A DNA stretch of 64,000 bases from Phyllostachys edulis (GCA_036346405.1 CM070557.1:58410016-58474015), one strand, 5' to 3'; positions 48,449-59,533 are shown, numbered from the stretch's first letter. Numbers and translations: made by a program. Notes: generated from the sequence alone by a model not told the origin.

Positions 48449-48797
48449 GTACTCCTGGGGTACATACTCCCATCTCTCATATACCACTTGAATCGTATAA
48501 TGATATATCTTTATCTATTTGAGCATACTTCAATAATGATTATAACATACTCCAAAGCGAGTTCTATGAAAAATTTCATGAAAGTCCATTTTTTTATAGA
48601 AAAATTTGTGTATATACTTCTTTTATATATAAAAAAGGGTATATAACAAAAATAAAGGGCTCCAATAGAAAATTTTCAACCAAGTCACATTGGAGTATCT
48701 TATAATTGGTATTTAAGTATACTGAAAGTGATAAAGAAGTATAATATATTCGTTTAAGTGGTATATTGGAAGTAGGAGTACATACTCCCAGGAGTAC
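48449..48797. mobile_element. MITE, family A copy 2
   Basis: 349 bp with near-perfect inverted ends (GTACTCCTGGG... and ...CCCAGGAGTAC, extending about 45 bp through the ATACCACTT motif). It is homologous to 6755-7090 in the reverse orientation and is the more complete copy. No clear target duplication was seen. Confidence 0.88.
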
Positions 48798-49301
48798 GAA
48801 ACGGCTATATATAGACACACACCCCGTACCAGTTTGGCAAATCTTAAGAGTCACAGTGTTGCATGCGACGACAAGAAACACCAAACATTCTCTGCATCCT
48901 TCTCAGCGCGCGCATTCACACTAATACTAGCACAATCGGCACATATTACGGGGAAAGAATCAAGTGTAAAAGAGTGCATAAAGATAAATAAATGTAGAGT
49001 ATTTTCTAAGTGGAGCAGTAATATAAGATATTGTTGGTTTTATATTAAGTTTTTAAGTCTATAGTTCTGCATATAAAATATTACATTTGTCTTACATAAG
49101 GTTACAACATGTTGGCTAGCACGAGACAAACTATGTTCTGGAGGCAGTACTGATAGTTAATTACAAAAGATATATGATCTTGTTGATATATGTAAGAGTT
49201 CGATGTAAGTGAAGTATTGATTGTGGTCAACATCAGTTAATTACTATAACATTTTGTTGTGTCATATAACAATTTATGCTCCAATCGCTTACGGTCTCGG
49301 C

Positions 49302-49512
49302 GAGGATTAAAATCGGCGTAACCGCTTCTGGGAGGGCGAGGATCTGCGATCTCGGCGGGTTTTTCAAATGCAAATTCAAAATTTCAAATTTTGAATGGTT
49401 TTTAATCAGATTTGAACAAATTTCATCCGAAAAAACCCGGTTTGACCGTGTAGGCGGATTACCGATGTCGGGTAAGCGGCGAGAAGTTCCGGAAACAATT
49501 ATGTGATCCTTG
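49302..49512. mobile_element. hAT-type MITE (family B copy 2)
   Basis: 211 bp, GAGGATTAAAATC... to ...ATGTGATCCTTG, flanked by the perfect 8-bp repeat GTCTCGGC (49294-49301 and 49513-49520). It shares with 17628-17864 the TTTCATCCG-AAAA-CCGGTTTGACC core and the right end, but most CCGGTTACC palindromes have mutated (TGTAGGCGGATTACCG), so it looks older. Confidence 0.85.
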
Positions 49513-49520
49513 GTCTCGGC

Positions 49521-50700
49521 CGTTCACTACCCAGTTGCTGCCACGATACATCGGACTGTCAAAGCCTCCAAGCACTTGCAACAGCTTCCAGAGCTCAGCG
49601 ACAAGTCCTCCCTTGTGCTCACCATAGTTCTGAAGACGAGGCATCTATCAAGACAGATAAGAGGGTAAGAACAACTTAAAAACAGCGGGGAGAGGAAATT
49701 TTCCAAAAATAGTTGAGTCAAGAAAGACATGAGAGGAGTTAAGCAGTTCAATTAATTTTGCAGTTAATTTTACTTTAGAAAATAGTTTGGACACTCTAAG
49801 ACGGCCGATCTAACTAAGGTCAAAACCTACAATTAGTATGGCTCTGATACTACCTCTGTCGGGACCCAAAAATACAATTCTGGACTCTCTGTGTATAATA
49901 CACTAGTCCAGGATCACGCTAGTGCACACAGTGTCAACATAGATGAATATCGATACACATAAGACGAAATAATAACATAAACGAGTAATTTGATTAACAA
50001 ATAACCATTTTAACTTCATGATCGAGTTTACATTTATTAAGCCTCGCAGGGCTAACAATAGAGAAATAACAACAGCGGAACAAAACTAAACTTTAGCGGA
50101 ATCTCAACAATTCGTTAAAGGCAACTGACTAGGATCAAGACCTAACGATCAGTACCTTCGTAGAACTCCTCCTCAAAAGCAGGCGAAGATTCCTCCATTT
50201 TTGTTGATTGACTATAGCAAGCATGAGTACACAACTGTACTCACAAGTCATACCACAGAATGCAATTTATAGATGATGACTTATTCCAAAGGAATGGCTT
50301 TTGTGGTTATTTTGCAGAATGCAACATTTACAATTGAATACGAATAATAGATTAAAACATAAAGTAAAACAAATAAACAATATTAATTCTAACAGTTGTT
50401 TTCACAAAGAACACAAAGTCTAAACAGGTTATTCACACAGCCATATGACTTAGATCACACAGCTCCCTTCCCAAAGATCGAACGGCCATTTTTTTGCTGA
50501 AGACGTGGCCACGACGAGGGGAGCCCAAAGCTCCCCCCCCATTTAACCAGTAGGATAATATGCATGGGCCCATAGTTAACCTGGCACCAAATTAGAGCCC
50601 ATAGTGATGTTGCTTCGTTTTTTCTCCTTTTGCTTTCTACTCTTTCTGCTCTCTATATTTGTCCTTAGCCCACCGTATGCACACACCAAGCAAATACTAA
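49521..50700 (-). mobile_element. LTR retrotransposon 5' end (LTR plus primer site plus short internal region)
   Basis: On the minus strand the LTR ends ...GGGTCCCGACA at 49858 and is followed by a primer-binding-like site TAGTATCAGAGCC (about 49840-49852), one base off the initiator-tRNA type. Next comes a short internal frame reading MPRLQNYGEHKGGLVAELWK. The LTR extends upward to somewhere near 50700; its outer end was not found. It contains a GAGTACACAACTGTACTCA motif (near 50225-50245) like the one in the 32712-37068 element. The internal region is broken by the hAT MITE at 49302-49512. Confidence 0.55.
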
Positions 50701-51332
50701 ATCTATAAAAAAAAACTTCATGATAAATGATCATACATACCCCTATTAAATGTCAGACCATACTCACATAACGTTCCAAAGCATTTAAGTAGGGGTAGAT
50801 GCAGGAAAAATTGCATTAACTACATTATAGATTTTCTCAATGGACAAATATATCGAAATATATACTCTTGAGACCACGGACAAATATAGCAAAATGGAGG
50901 AGTATTTAATTTTCCTTTTTAGAGGTCCAAAGCGACGAGGATATTTGACCAAGTCAATATTTTTTGGGACAAGGATAAGTCAAAGATAAATCGCCACCCC
51001 CCAAAAAAAAGTGGGCCCATTAAACCTGGACCCACATATCATATTTTGTGGAACCCACTTGATATAGCGGTTATGTCTATGACCACAAAATAGAGGAAGC
51101 ATTATTCCCGTTAATAGCAATAAACTAGTCAAAAACTAACAAACGACTAGTCATGTTTAAGAAAAGAGTAAATTTCACTTTGCACCATGTAATCTTACCA
51201 TAGTTTCAATTTGCACCACCCTTAGCAAATATTTTCACTTTGCATTACATCTTATTGTGTGTTGCACTTTGCACTAGGGTAAGGATTTGATTGCCTTCTT
51301 TGGTGCTCACAGATAGTGAATGGCGGTGTGGG

Positions 51333-52621
51333 CAGGGGCGGAGATGGGCCTCGGGCCGGTCGGGCAACAGCCCGAGGCCCTGAGGGAATAGCAGTAGAAT
51401 CATGTACTGTTCATTAAAGCCTTTTTTTCATTTGCCAGCAGCCCCGCCCGAGGCATACACTACCCACACCATCCCCATTTGCCAGCAGCAAGCCCTAGCT
51501 TCCTCCCTCGCTCAGGTTTCCCCCCTATGGCGCCGCCTCTTCCGTCGGCCACGCCGCCCGATGGCCACGCCTCTGCGCCTCCCGGCAGCGGCCGCGCCTG
51601 CGCTGCGCCCAGCTCCTCCCATTGCTCCGGTTCATGGCGCCGCCGCCGCCTCCAGCTCCTTTGCCTCGCCCATGCCATTGCTGCCAGCCGTGCCAGCGCC
51701 GGTGCCACCTCCGCCACCTAGTGCTCGCCTCTGCAGCCCATGGTGATGCGCAGCCGACTCCCTATGGCTCGCTCTCCCCGCCCTCGGCCGTCGGCCCACC
51801 ACCGGCGCCCCCTCTGGCCCTAGCCGCTCTCACGCCGGCGCCTCCCCTCCTGGCCGGCTCGGCTTGCCACTCGAGCCTCAGTGCCTCACCAGTATGCTAG
51901 ATAGGTGAAACTGAATTGATTGCAACTGGTTTTCCAAAGTTTGAACAATGTTGCCGATTTGTAGTCTTGCAAACTCTAAAAATGCATGATTAACAATTGC
52001 AGCTTTTTCTTTTGAAGCGAGGAGAAGAGTGCTATGTTGGCCCATTAGGCCATCATTCTTCAGAGCTTATCAAATATTTCGAGGTATGGTGATTTTACAA
52101 GAATTCGAAGTAGATTTAATTTCTTCACAATTACTAAAAATCTCATATGGTTTCGTATTATCCAGGGGATCCAAGGAGTCAGTAAAATTAAAGATGGTTA
52201 ATATCCAGCAACATGGATGTTGGAAGTGACAATAGCTTCTCAAGAGCAAACACTAGGTGTTGATTTCAGTGACATATACAAGAAATCGGAACTGTACCTG
52301 TGAGTAACTTACTTGCAATCCTTCTAGTTACTTCATTTTTTAGAATCTTGTTAGGTGGTTAGCATAACAACTAACGGGACTAAATCTTTGTTAACGAAGC
52401 AGAAATTATCTCGTGCTAGTGGAATGTTACATTCTTATTTTTTTGCTATGTTTTATCTATTTTTTCGTATCGTTAAACATGGAATTCAAATTTTATTTCG
52501 ATTGTGCATTTGTGTTGTACTTTTGTTATGCCTTAGTGTTGATAGTATTCGACGTTAGTTATAGATCTATAGCCCCTTAGTTTTGGGCCCGAGGTTTTGT
52601 AAAATTCTGGCTCCGCCACTG
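51333..52621. mobile_element. Non-autonomous hAT element carrying a transporter gene fragment (Pack-hAT)
   Basis: 1,289 bp, CAGGGGCGGAGATGGG... to ...CTGGCTCCGCCACTG, flanked by the perfect 8-bp repeat GGTGTGGG (51325-51332 and 52622-52629). It is inserted inside the Mutator-type element 51166-52978. Near both ends it carries GGGCC/GCCCGAGG motifs, also seen in the hAT element at 9054. The left half is a GC-rich block (51430-51900) and the centre holds two exons of a PDR/ABCG gene. Confidence 0.92.
52003..52299 (+). pseudogene. Captured fragment of a PDR-type (full-size ABCG) transporter gene
   Basis: Exon A is 52003-52083 (LFLLKRGEECYVGPLGHHSS, then ELIKYFE), intron 52084-52165, exon B 52166-52299 (GIQGVSKIKDG, stop, YPATWMLEVTIASQEQTLGV, then DFSDIYKKSELY). 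Acceptors and donors are canonical and exon B ends at a GTGAGT donor with the expected phase. This is the region just after the nucleotide-binding domain of PDR transporters, where the family reads KRGGEEIYVGPLG and GYNPATWMLEV. A TAA replaces the codon after DG, and one residue is lost in exon A. Only about 5% of the gene is present; it cannot encode a transporter. Confidence 0.9.
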
Positions 52622-53330
52622 GGTGTGGGAGGCGGCGGCGAGGCACGCGATGGAGAGAGGGGAGGTAGATGGAGCTAAGAAATGGATCAAAAGCGGAGAA
52701 GAATAGCCGGATCATCGCCGGCGGCACCCATAGCATGGCGGCGATGGCAAAACGTCTCGCACTCTCTATTTTTCGGGTTGCCGCTACCTCGCTGGCTGTG
52801 CCTCGCTGCCGACAAGATCCCTGCACGCCTCCCATGTTTCCCTCTTGCTGAAAGGATATTCCCCCAGTGCAAAGTGAAACAAAAGGTAAGAAGAGGTGGT
52901 GCAAAGTGAAAAGATTTGCTAAAAGTGGTGCAAAGTGAAGCCAAGGTAAGATTATATGGTCCAAAATAAAATTTACTCTTAAGAAAATGACCAACTATAT
53001 GCGGTTACCAACTAGGAAAGCACATGTTTCATTTAGAATAACCGGTCGGGTATGCCGTCACGGTTTTTTCCACGTGACTCGTAAATTTAACACGTGGGGG
53101 CAGTTATTGGCGCTCCCAACGACTCACGACGATTGAAAAAAGACACGACGGTTAAGACGCAAGCGTAACAACAAGAGATGTTTTAGCGGCATTGACTGTC
53201 ACTTCTTAGATAGGCATAAATAGGGAGGCCTGCATGCCCCCAGCGGACATCCATTCATTCGCAAACTTGTAAACACTCATTCTGTCCACAACAATAAAAT
53301 ATTTGCTTGATTGTGTTCTCTTATTTTTAT

Positions 53331-53474
53331 TTTCCGTAAGATCGATGGGAGACCCCGAGTCTCAAAGCGTGGACACAAAGCTGATGCAATGTTGCTATAT
53401 TTTCCGTAAGTTCGACAGGAGGCCCCGAGTCTCGACCGTGGACACAAATTAAAGTTGATGCGGTGTTGCTATAT
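53331..53474. repeat. Tandem duplication of about 72 bp, two copies
   Basis: 53331-53400 and 53401-53474 both contain TTTCCGTAAG, ACCCCGAGTCTC or GGCCCCGAGTCTC, GTGGACACAAA and TGTTGCTATAT. The upstream 53220-53330 has a TAAATAGGG box and an AATAAA, so the region may be the R-U5 part of an old LTR. Confidence 0.8.
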
Positions 53475-54539
53475 CCATACCAGCATTTTGGCCACAGACA
53501 GCATTCCACACCTGAAATTTCTATGTAGTGATCTCTCGACTGATCTCTCTCTCTCGTCTTTACTCTTTACCACCAGAATGTTTTGTATTAAGTGTTTTGT
53601 AAAGATGAGAGACGAATGTTTAAGTGCATAATCGTATGCATAAATGCTTACGAAGGGAATGGAATGCATAAGTGTATAATATTGAATCTACATGCTTGAC
53701 TTATAATTGCAACAAGTTTGAAAAGTTAATAGACCAGCTTATAAAACAAAACGGAACGAGTACATCGATCATGTGCTCTGATTAGCTCTGAGAGGTGGGC
53801 TTGATGCTTGAAAGGCCATCTATATAAGGATTTGATACTGTAGCCTCTATTTTAATTTTAATTTCTAAGAGAGAGTCGTCACTCTCTCACCAGCCAGTAA
53901 AATTTGTCTACAGCTTTGGCCGGGAAAACTATATATTAAATGAAAACCATTTCAAATATTTGCACTCGGCCGTACGTTGATGCGTATCAACAAGAGAGAA
54001 CAAAGTGCCAAATTAAATGAGCACACACGCACCCAAAAAAACAAGAGACGTACGCATGAACTTAGGAAACACAACAGCTGCTATATATATATATACATAC
54101 TGTGCTAGCTATGAGCATATGGCACCAAAAAGAAGAAATTAAGAGAGAAACGGCCAGTCAAATATCATCGGTGTGCTTGGTCTCATGCATGTCGGTAGGG
54201 AACGACAGTGTGACTGATGGCTCAACTAAAAATGGGAGAATTAATTGCATTAACAAGTTAAGTTGTTCAAGTTGTAGGTGACTACTTGACAAGCTAGCTA
54301 GTCAGTTACTTGGTCGATCGTTAATTAAACATCAAGCGATCCCTATCATATACTCTATAACATACCACCTAATTAATAATCCATGCAATTCTACCTATAA
54401 ATTAAAAGCTAGCTAGCTAGCGCGCCACTGCACGTACGTGTAATATAGCCAGCTCAGCTAGCTAGATATTGCCTACGTTTTATCTGATGTGGAAGTGCCA
54501 TTTTACTAAGAAACATTATATTCCTTGAGGCGGCATTGA

Positions 54540-54850
54540 ATTGAACCGATTCTTTGGAGTGACATTTTAGCAATTCTAATCGACATGAGCTCGTCCATAA
54601 TTGTACGTCTTTGCCATTAATTTGTTCGTTAGTTGTGTTATGGCTGATTTGTGTCTCAGGTGCACAGCTACAAGTGAAACCAAAAGTGTCTCTAGTACAC
54701 AAACCAGTTGGTTACCGCCAACAACAGATTGGCCGTCAGTACTCCATGCACATCAACCAGTGAATCTTAAGCTCTAAAAGTGGGGAATTAACAACTGAAA
54801 GCGATGGCTACTTACACAAACGGTTACTTGAATCCGATGATCATTAAATT
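54540..54850. repeat. Duplicated intergenic segment, copy 1
   Basis: It shares ordered blocks with 60050-60400: AATCGACATGAG, GTTATGGCT, ACAAACCAGTTGG-like and ACTGAAAGCGATGGCTACTT followed by ACGGTTA. Same orientation, about 5.5 kb apart. Confidence 0.6.
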
Positions 54851-55198
54851 TTAACGTACACTGCTAGCTAGGATCCGGTAATTAAGCTCGGGATAGGCCC
54901 AAAAACACTCGGCAAACGACAGACATATATCCTGAATTTTTTTAAATAATCTATTTTTTATTCTGAATTACAAAAATAATACTGCGTTTTTTTTACAGTA
55001 ATAATCGCTTATCGCTCCACAGTTAGGTGACTTGAGCTAGTCATCCAACGGTTGCGCGCCAAGTGTCCAAGTCGCTCAACCGTTGAGTGACCAGACCCTT
55101 CGGCTCCTAGTCGCTCAACAGTTGAGCGACTAGGACAGCGACAATTGAGCGACTAGGACATCTGTCGCTCAACCGTTGAGAGCCTGTGCTCTAGCTAA

Positions 55199-55440
55199 TG
55201 CTACCAGTTGGAACAAGAGCTTGTCGTATGAAGAATTTTCGTACAAGAACAGTTATCAAGCCAGTTTGCAGATGTCACTGTTTAAAGCTTTGTATGGTCA
55301 TGCCTGCAGAACCCCTTTGAATTGGTCAGAAACAGCTGAATGATTGGTTTTTGGGCCAGATATTATTCAAGAAGCAGAAGAACAAGTATCTATGATCAAG
55401 ATCTCACTTACAAAGAGCAGCCAGTCAAGATTTTGGATGT
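55199..55440 (+). pseudogene. Ty3-gypsy integrase fragment
   Basis: The plus strand reads FSYKNSYQASLQMSLFKALY, GHACRTPLNWSETAE, a TGA stop at about 55340, then FGPDIIQEAEEQVSMIK. This is the region after the integrase core of plant Ty3 elements (family: YNNSYQASLQMSPFEALYGR, PLNWSE and GPDILQEAEEQV). Neighbouring pol domains are missing on both sides. Confidence 0.85.
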
Positions 55441-56224
55441 TGCAGAGGGTCATACCTGTTGGGACCCCGAGTAGCAACCCCGGGGCCCTCTGTGCACTCT
55501 GGACCAGTCCCAAGATCAGTAACTGGTCCGCACAGTTTCAACAACGATATCATCACAACCATACAACAAACTATAGAAGAAGCAGACAAATTAACGATAA
55601 TAACAGCAAAAGACCTTATGGTCAAATTCTTACAAGGTTGCCACGCAGGGCTTACAACAAAAGAGCTCACAGCGGAAAAGCAAAAGAACACGTGGAGGCC
55701 ATTCGACATGCCCACAGGCAATCGAGTGGAGAACGTCTCCTAGCACGAGAGGTCTTCGAAAGCCCCCTCTTCCCAGAGCTCGGAGCTCCTTGGGTGGTCT
55801 TCAGCTGCTGATTAACCAGAGGGCACAAAGCCATGAGTACTTTGAATGTATTCAGCTGCCCCTGGTGCTAACCACGGAGTCTCCCGCCGGTTCCACCTCC
55901 CACTCAGGTCACTGCCTTCTGAACACCACGCTGGTACCGCTCAAATCTCCCTCTGTTTGTTTTGATTCGATCGGATTTTGTTGGAATATTTTTGTTTGCT
56001 GTGCATACCAAGTGTTTGTTAGAATGTCTGTAAGAGGTTGCGTATTTGGTAGCTCGGCAATGTTAGTTTTCCAGCATGCTTTCTTACTAGCTTCATATTT
56101 GGATAGATGATGGATTCAATATCGCATGTCGTAGATTGAATATGCATTAGAAATTAAATCCATGTGCCAAATATACCTTGGATTGAGCTTGTAAAATGTA
56201 AAGGCTACTCAAATACTTGTCTAA

Positions 56225-56425
56225 CAGCGAAGGCGCGTGCGCAGTAGGATACTAGCTTTATCTAGGAAGTTCGTGGGTAAACGGGCATGCCCGTGGGCGA
56301 CGGGTACCCGCGGGCGACGGGCATGGGCGAGGTTCTTCGCCGTCGTCCTTCGCGGGCATGCTCGTGGGCGGAAATCGGGGTCGTGGACATGGGTATGGAC
56401 GAGCACTACCTGTACCCGCCGCGCC
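56225..56425. repeat. GC-rich GGGCGACGGGTACCCGCGGG repeat fragment
   Basis: Alternating GGGCGACGGG/CGGGTACCCGC/GGGCATG units resemble the subterminal sequence of grass hAT elements. No paired end or target duplication was found. Confidence 0.35.
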
Positions 56426-56444
56426 CTATTGTCATCCCTGGTCG

Positions 56445-56640
56445 TGACCTATGTCTGCAAAGCACGACGTGATCTCATTCTACAAACTAGAATGTGACCA
56501 CTCTCTGCAAAGCGGGACATGCCTTCTCTCTACAAAGCAGGATATGACTTCTCTCTGCAAAGTAGGACAAGACTACTATCTGCATAGTAGCAGGACGTGA
56601 CCACTCTCTGCAAAGCAGGATGTGACCTCCTCGAAGGGCG
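56445..56640. repeat. Degenerate tandem repeat, unit about 25-27 bp, about seven copies
   Basis: The consensus is approximately GTGACCACTCTCTGCAAAGC followed by AGGAC; successive units differ at several positions (GCATAGTAGCAGGAC, TACAAAGCAGGAT). No open frame runs through the array. Confidence 0.75.
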
Positions 56641-56999
56641 CGGCGCACGGACACGAAACACATCCGTGCCTCATCGCAATGAAGCCGCTACAACTGTGTC
56701 CGCTTCCGCTATAAATACAGCGCTACTCGGCCAGGAACTCCACACCCACATCCGCGAGCTTTTGAAGGACTGGGAGGCTCCCCAAGAAACCTCCGCTCGC
56801 CACAGGGCATTTAGTCAGCGGCCTTACACGCACCATCCGGAGCTTGTCGAACTAAGGATGTTGCCTCGCAGCACGCCCAATGATTTTGGGTCGAGCTGCG
56901 CCCCCCCCCCCTATGCCCACCGAACGCCCTCCGGAAGGGCCCCCGACAGGGGTGGAGCCACCCCTTTGCTAGTACCGGGACGCCAGCAGGTGCATCAAA

Positions 57000-57490
57000 T
57001 AAACTGATGAGTTGACCATTGGGCAGTGCTATTGGTACTGCCCAAACTACTGCGCAGACTACCTCGACCGCAAGTTTGACACGCCAAGCCACAGGTAGCA
57101 GATAATGAAATTGCATTCAAGTGCACACCACTTTTTTTCTTCCCGTTACGCCACAACCACGTCTCTCTTCCCACCATAGTCTCTGTCGCGCCTACGCGAC
57201 TTCAGCCAGTGGATCGACGACAAGATCCACCCCTACGATATGTGGATGTTGCTGACATGTAAGAGCTGGGCCAGGGAGGAGTGGAGGACTGCGAGGGCCG
57301 TGAAAGGCGCCTCGAAGAGCTGCAGGCTGAGATGGAGGAGAAGAAGAGGCGGGAGCGGCTGCACGAGTAGCAGGAGCGCGAGCATGACAGGCGATGCGAG
57401 GCAGAGAGGGTGCAGAAGAGGGCCATCACGGCGAAAGCTAAGGAGCAAGGCGAGGAGTACAACGCCGAGCTGGGCCGCAAGGGCAAATGA
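57000..57490 (+). pseudogene. Possible GRF-type zinc-finger/coiled-coil ORF remnant
   Basis: Readable pieces in plus-strand frames are CYWYCPNYCADYLDRKFDT, then RDFSQWIDDKIHPYDM. After a frame change come CEGRERRLEELQAEMEEKKR, a stop, and AKEQGEEYNAELGRKGK then stop. The order Cys-rich, F-x-WIDD, then a charged coiled coil ending in YNxELxRKGK resembles transposon-associated plant proteins with a GRF-like zinc finger. In-frame stops and at least one frameshift show it is broken. Confidence 0.45.
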
Positions 57491-58199
57491 CCACATTCCA
57501 CGCAGTAATTCGACCCTTTACGTGCATATGTCCCATGTATTTTCTAATTCCCTAAAGGCATGTGTCTATCTTCCTTGGTTCGTTAGCCTACGTGCCATGT
57601 AATAACCCCTTGCCGGATCAACTATCATGCTGTTATCGTTCCCCATATTATCCAAAGTTCTCCATCGTGTATGAATTCTCTTGCGCATCGCAATATCACT
57701 TACCTTCCTACTTACGAATCATTGTTACCTCAAACGTCCTCACAAAATTCTTCAAAAATTTACCGTACTACAACAACATACGATGATCAAAAAAATGTTA
57801 TTGCAAGTCTAACAGATTTCGTACCTTTCAAAATCCACGAAAATCACAAACGGACCAACCAACCTTTCCAAAAAAATAATAAGCTACAAACAAGATTTGC
57901 TCAATGTATTACCTACAAAAACTGTCATTTATTCCCCACAATTATTTCCGTCGGATTAATATAATAATATTATTATTCATTAAAATCGCTACACAGTTGG
58001 GCGACTTGGGCTAGTCGCCCAACGGTTGCACGCCAAGTGTCCTAGTCGCTCAACCGTTGGGCGACTAGGACTGGCCGCTCAACCGTTGAGCGACTTGGAC
58101 ACTTGGCGAGCAACCGTTGGACGACTAGCCTAAGTCGCCCAACCGTGGAGTCAAGTGATTATTACTATAAAAAAGGAGTATTATGACTAGCCTAAGTCA

Positions 58200-58861
58200 C
58201 CCACTCATGCTATATCGGTATAAGCTGAAATGAGAAAATGAGCATATAGCGTATAGATGCATTGCATTAATGAAAAGATGATGATGTTAATTGAATACAT
58301 GAATGATGATATTAATCTTCATGATTGATAAGTTGTATGTTTATTGTTCTATTTATGTAATTGCTAAGTCTTGGACTCACCCTTACTTTGTTGTTATTTT
58401 TATGTGATCATCGACGGCGACATGCATGAGATGGGAGTAGCACATACACGTTACATGCTATCAATTACAAAGTTATCATTATTTAGTTGCTACACTTAAA
58501 CCTAGAGACTTTGTGCTTTTAGCTAGAGTTTGCTTAGTGATCATTGAACTACCTTATGGATGATTTATGACTTTGCTATAGTAACGGTTTATTTATTTAG
58601 TTTTATTGCTAATCAATGTTCACGGGTGCATGGTTCCAGACCATCTCGGGCTCGTGACCCCGAGCATTCTTGAGCGCGATGTTCCAAGTTGTGTGAAAGT
58701 TTATCCTTAATGACTTTATCATGTTATGATTGTTTAAAGGTTATCCATTGTGGGTTTCTATCTATGCATAGGTTGTTGGAATTAAGAGTAATTATAGTTT
58801 AAATTGAGAGTTGGAAATGTATAGATGGCATTCTGGCCTCAGGGTGAACTGAGGTGTTACA
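58200..58861. repeat. Possible LTR fragment
   Basis: It ends GAGGTGTTACA at 58861, so the minus strand begins TGTAACACCTC, a frequent start of grass Ty3 LTRs. The interior has no coding signature and the opposite end was not found. Confidence 0.3.
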
Positions 58862-59156
58862 TAAGACCCATTGATATAAAGATACTATTACACATAGAGA
58901 TAAATAAATGGTGCAAATCGATCGACCGATTCTCGCCGGTTCTTCCGGTTTGGGTTGGAAACTTATGTACAAGAGCAGGTTTGGAGGTGGTTTTGTGCTA
59001 TTTTAATGAAATGTTAACTAGTACGTACATAAGATGGGACATATACGACTCTTTGATCACAGCATTCAGAACTTCAAAAGAAAAATAGGCTGGAGCCAAA
59101 CGAGAATTTATCGCGGCTCCATTTTTTCTTCCATTCTGGTGGTTGTTTAATTTATC

Positions 59157-59533
59157 GAATTTTTTTATTAATTAATCTTTTTTTGAGTTTTATTTTAAAG
59201 TTAACATCCGGCGCACTTTATTTCCAATTCTGACCTCTTTGGTCACGCTATCACCCGTGGCGTGATAAAATAACACTGTCACGCCAGCCTATTTCTGGTC
59301 AAACTCTTGTCACGCCACTGGAAGTAGCGTGACAGTGTTATTTGGTCACACGTCACAACCAGTGGCGTGACAAAAAGTGTTATTTTGGAAACTTATCCTG
59401 ACGTGTGACAGTGTTGTTTTGTCACGCCACCACCCGTGACGTGACCAAAGAGGTCAGATTTAGAAATAAAGTATATCAGGAGTTAACTTTAAAATAAAAT
59501 TCAAAAAAAGGTTAATTAATAAAAAAAAAGTTC
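59157..59533. mobile_element. 377-bp Mutator-type MITE, almost fully palindromic
   Basis: The left end GAATTTTTTTATTAATTAAT and right end (inverted) GAACTTTTTTTTTATTAATT pair, and the match continues about 120 bp through TTTATTTTAAAGTTAAC and CTGACCTCTTTGGTCACG. It is flanked by the perfect 9-bp repeat TAATTTATC (59148-59156 and 59534-59542). GTGGCGTGAC/GTCACGCCAC motifs fill the centre. Confidence 0.9.

Larger units (their letters stand above)
51166..52978. mobile_element. Mutator-type non-autonomous element, split by a nested hAT element
   Basis: Inverted ends of about 115 bp: both sides read GAGTAAATTT, then TAATCTTACC, then repeated CACTTTGCACCAC motifs. A perfect 9-bp duplication TTAAGAAAA flanks it (51157-51165 and 52979-52987), the Mutator length. 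Without the hAT insertion (51333-52621 plus its 8-bp duplication) the element is about 516 bp. Its centre (52630-52860) is GC-rich and could be a captured exon (Pack-MULE), but it was not identified. Confidence 0.9.
54972..58193. mobile_element. 3.2-kb segment bounded by about 200-bp inverted repeats (MULE-like)
   Basis: 54972-55190 and 57970-58193 are inverted copies: from the outside both read ATAATACT, a T-run, AGTAATAATC, then GTCGCTCAACCGTTGAGCGAC-type palindromes with the CGCCAAGTGTCC motif. Each arm is itself built from short palindromes. No flanking direct repeat was found. The interior contains a Ty3 integrase fragment, a short tandem array and a possible GRF-type ORF. Confidence 0.6.

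Noticed and set aside
56445..56640. Short regularly recurring unit considered as a CRISPR-like array
   Set aside because: The units are contiguous and degenerate with no unique spacers, and the window is a plant nuclear genome.
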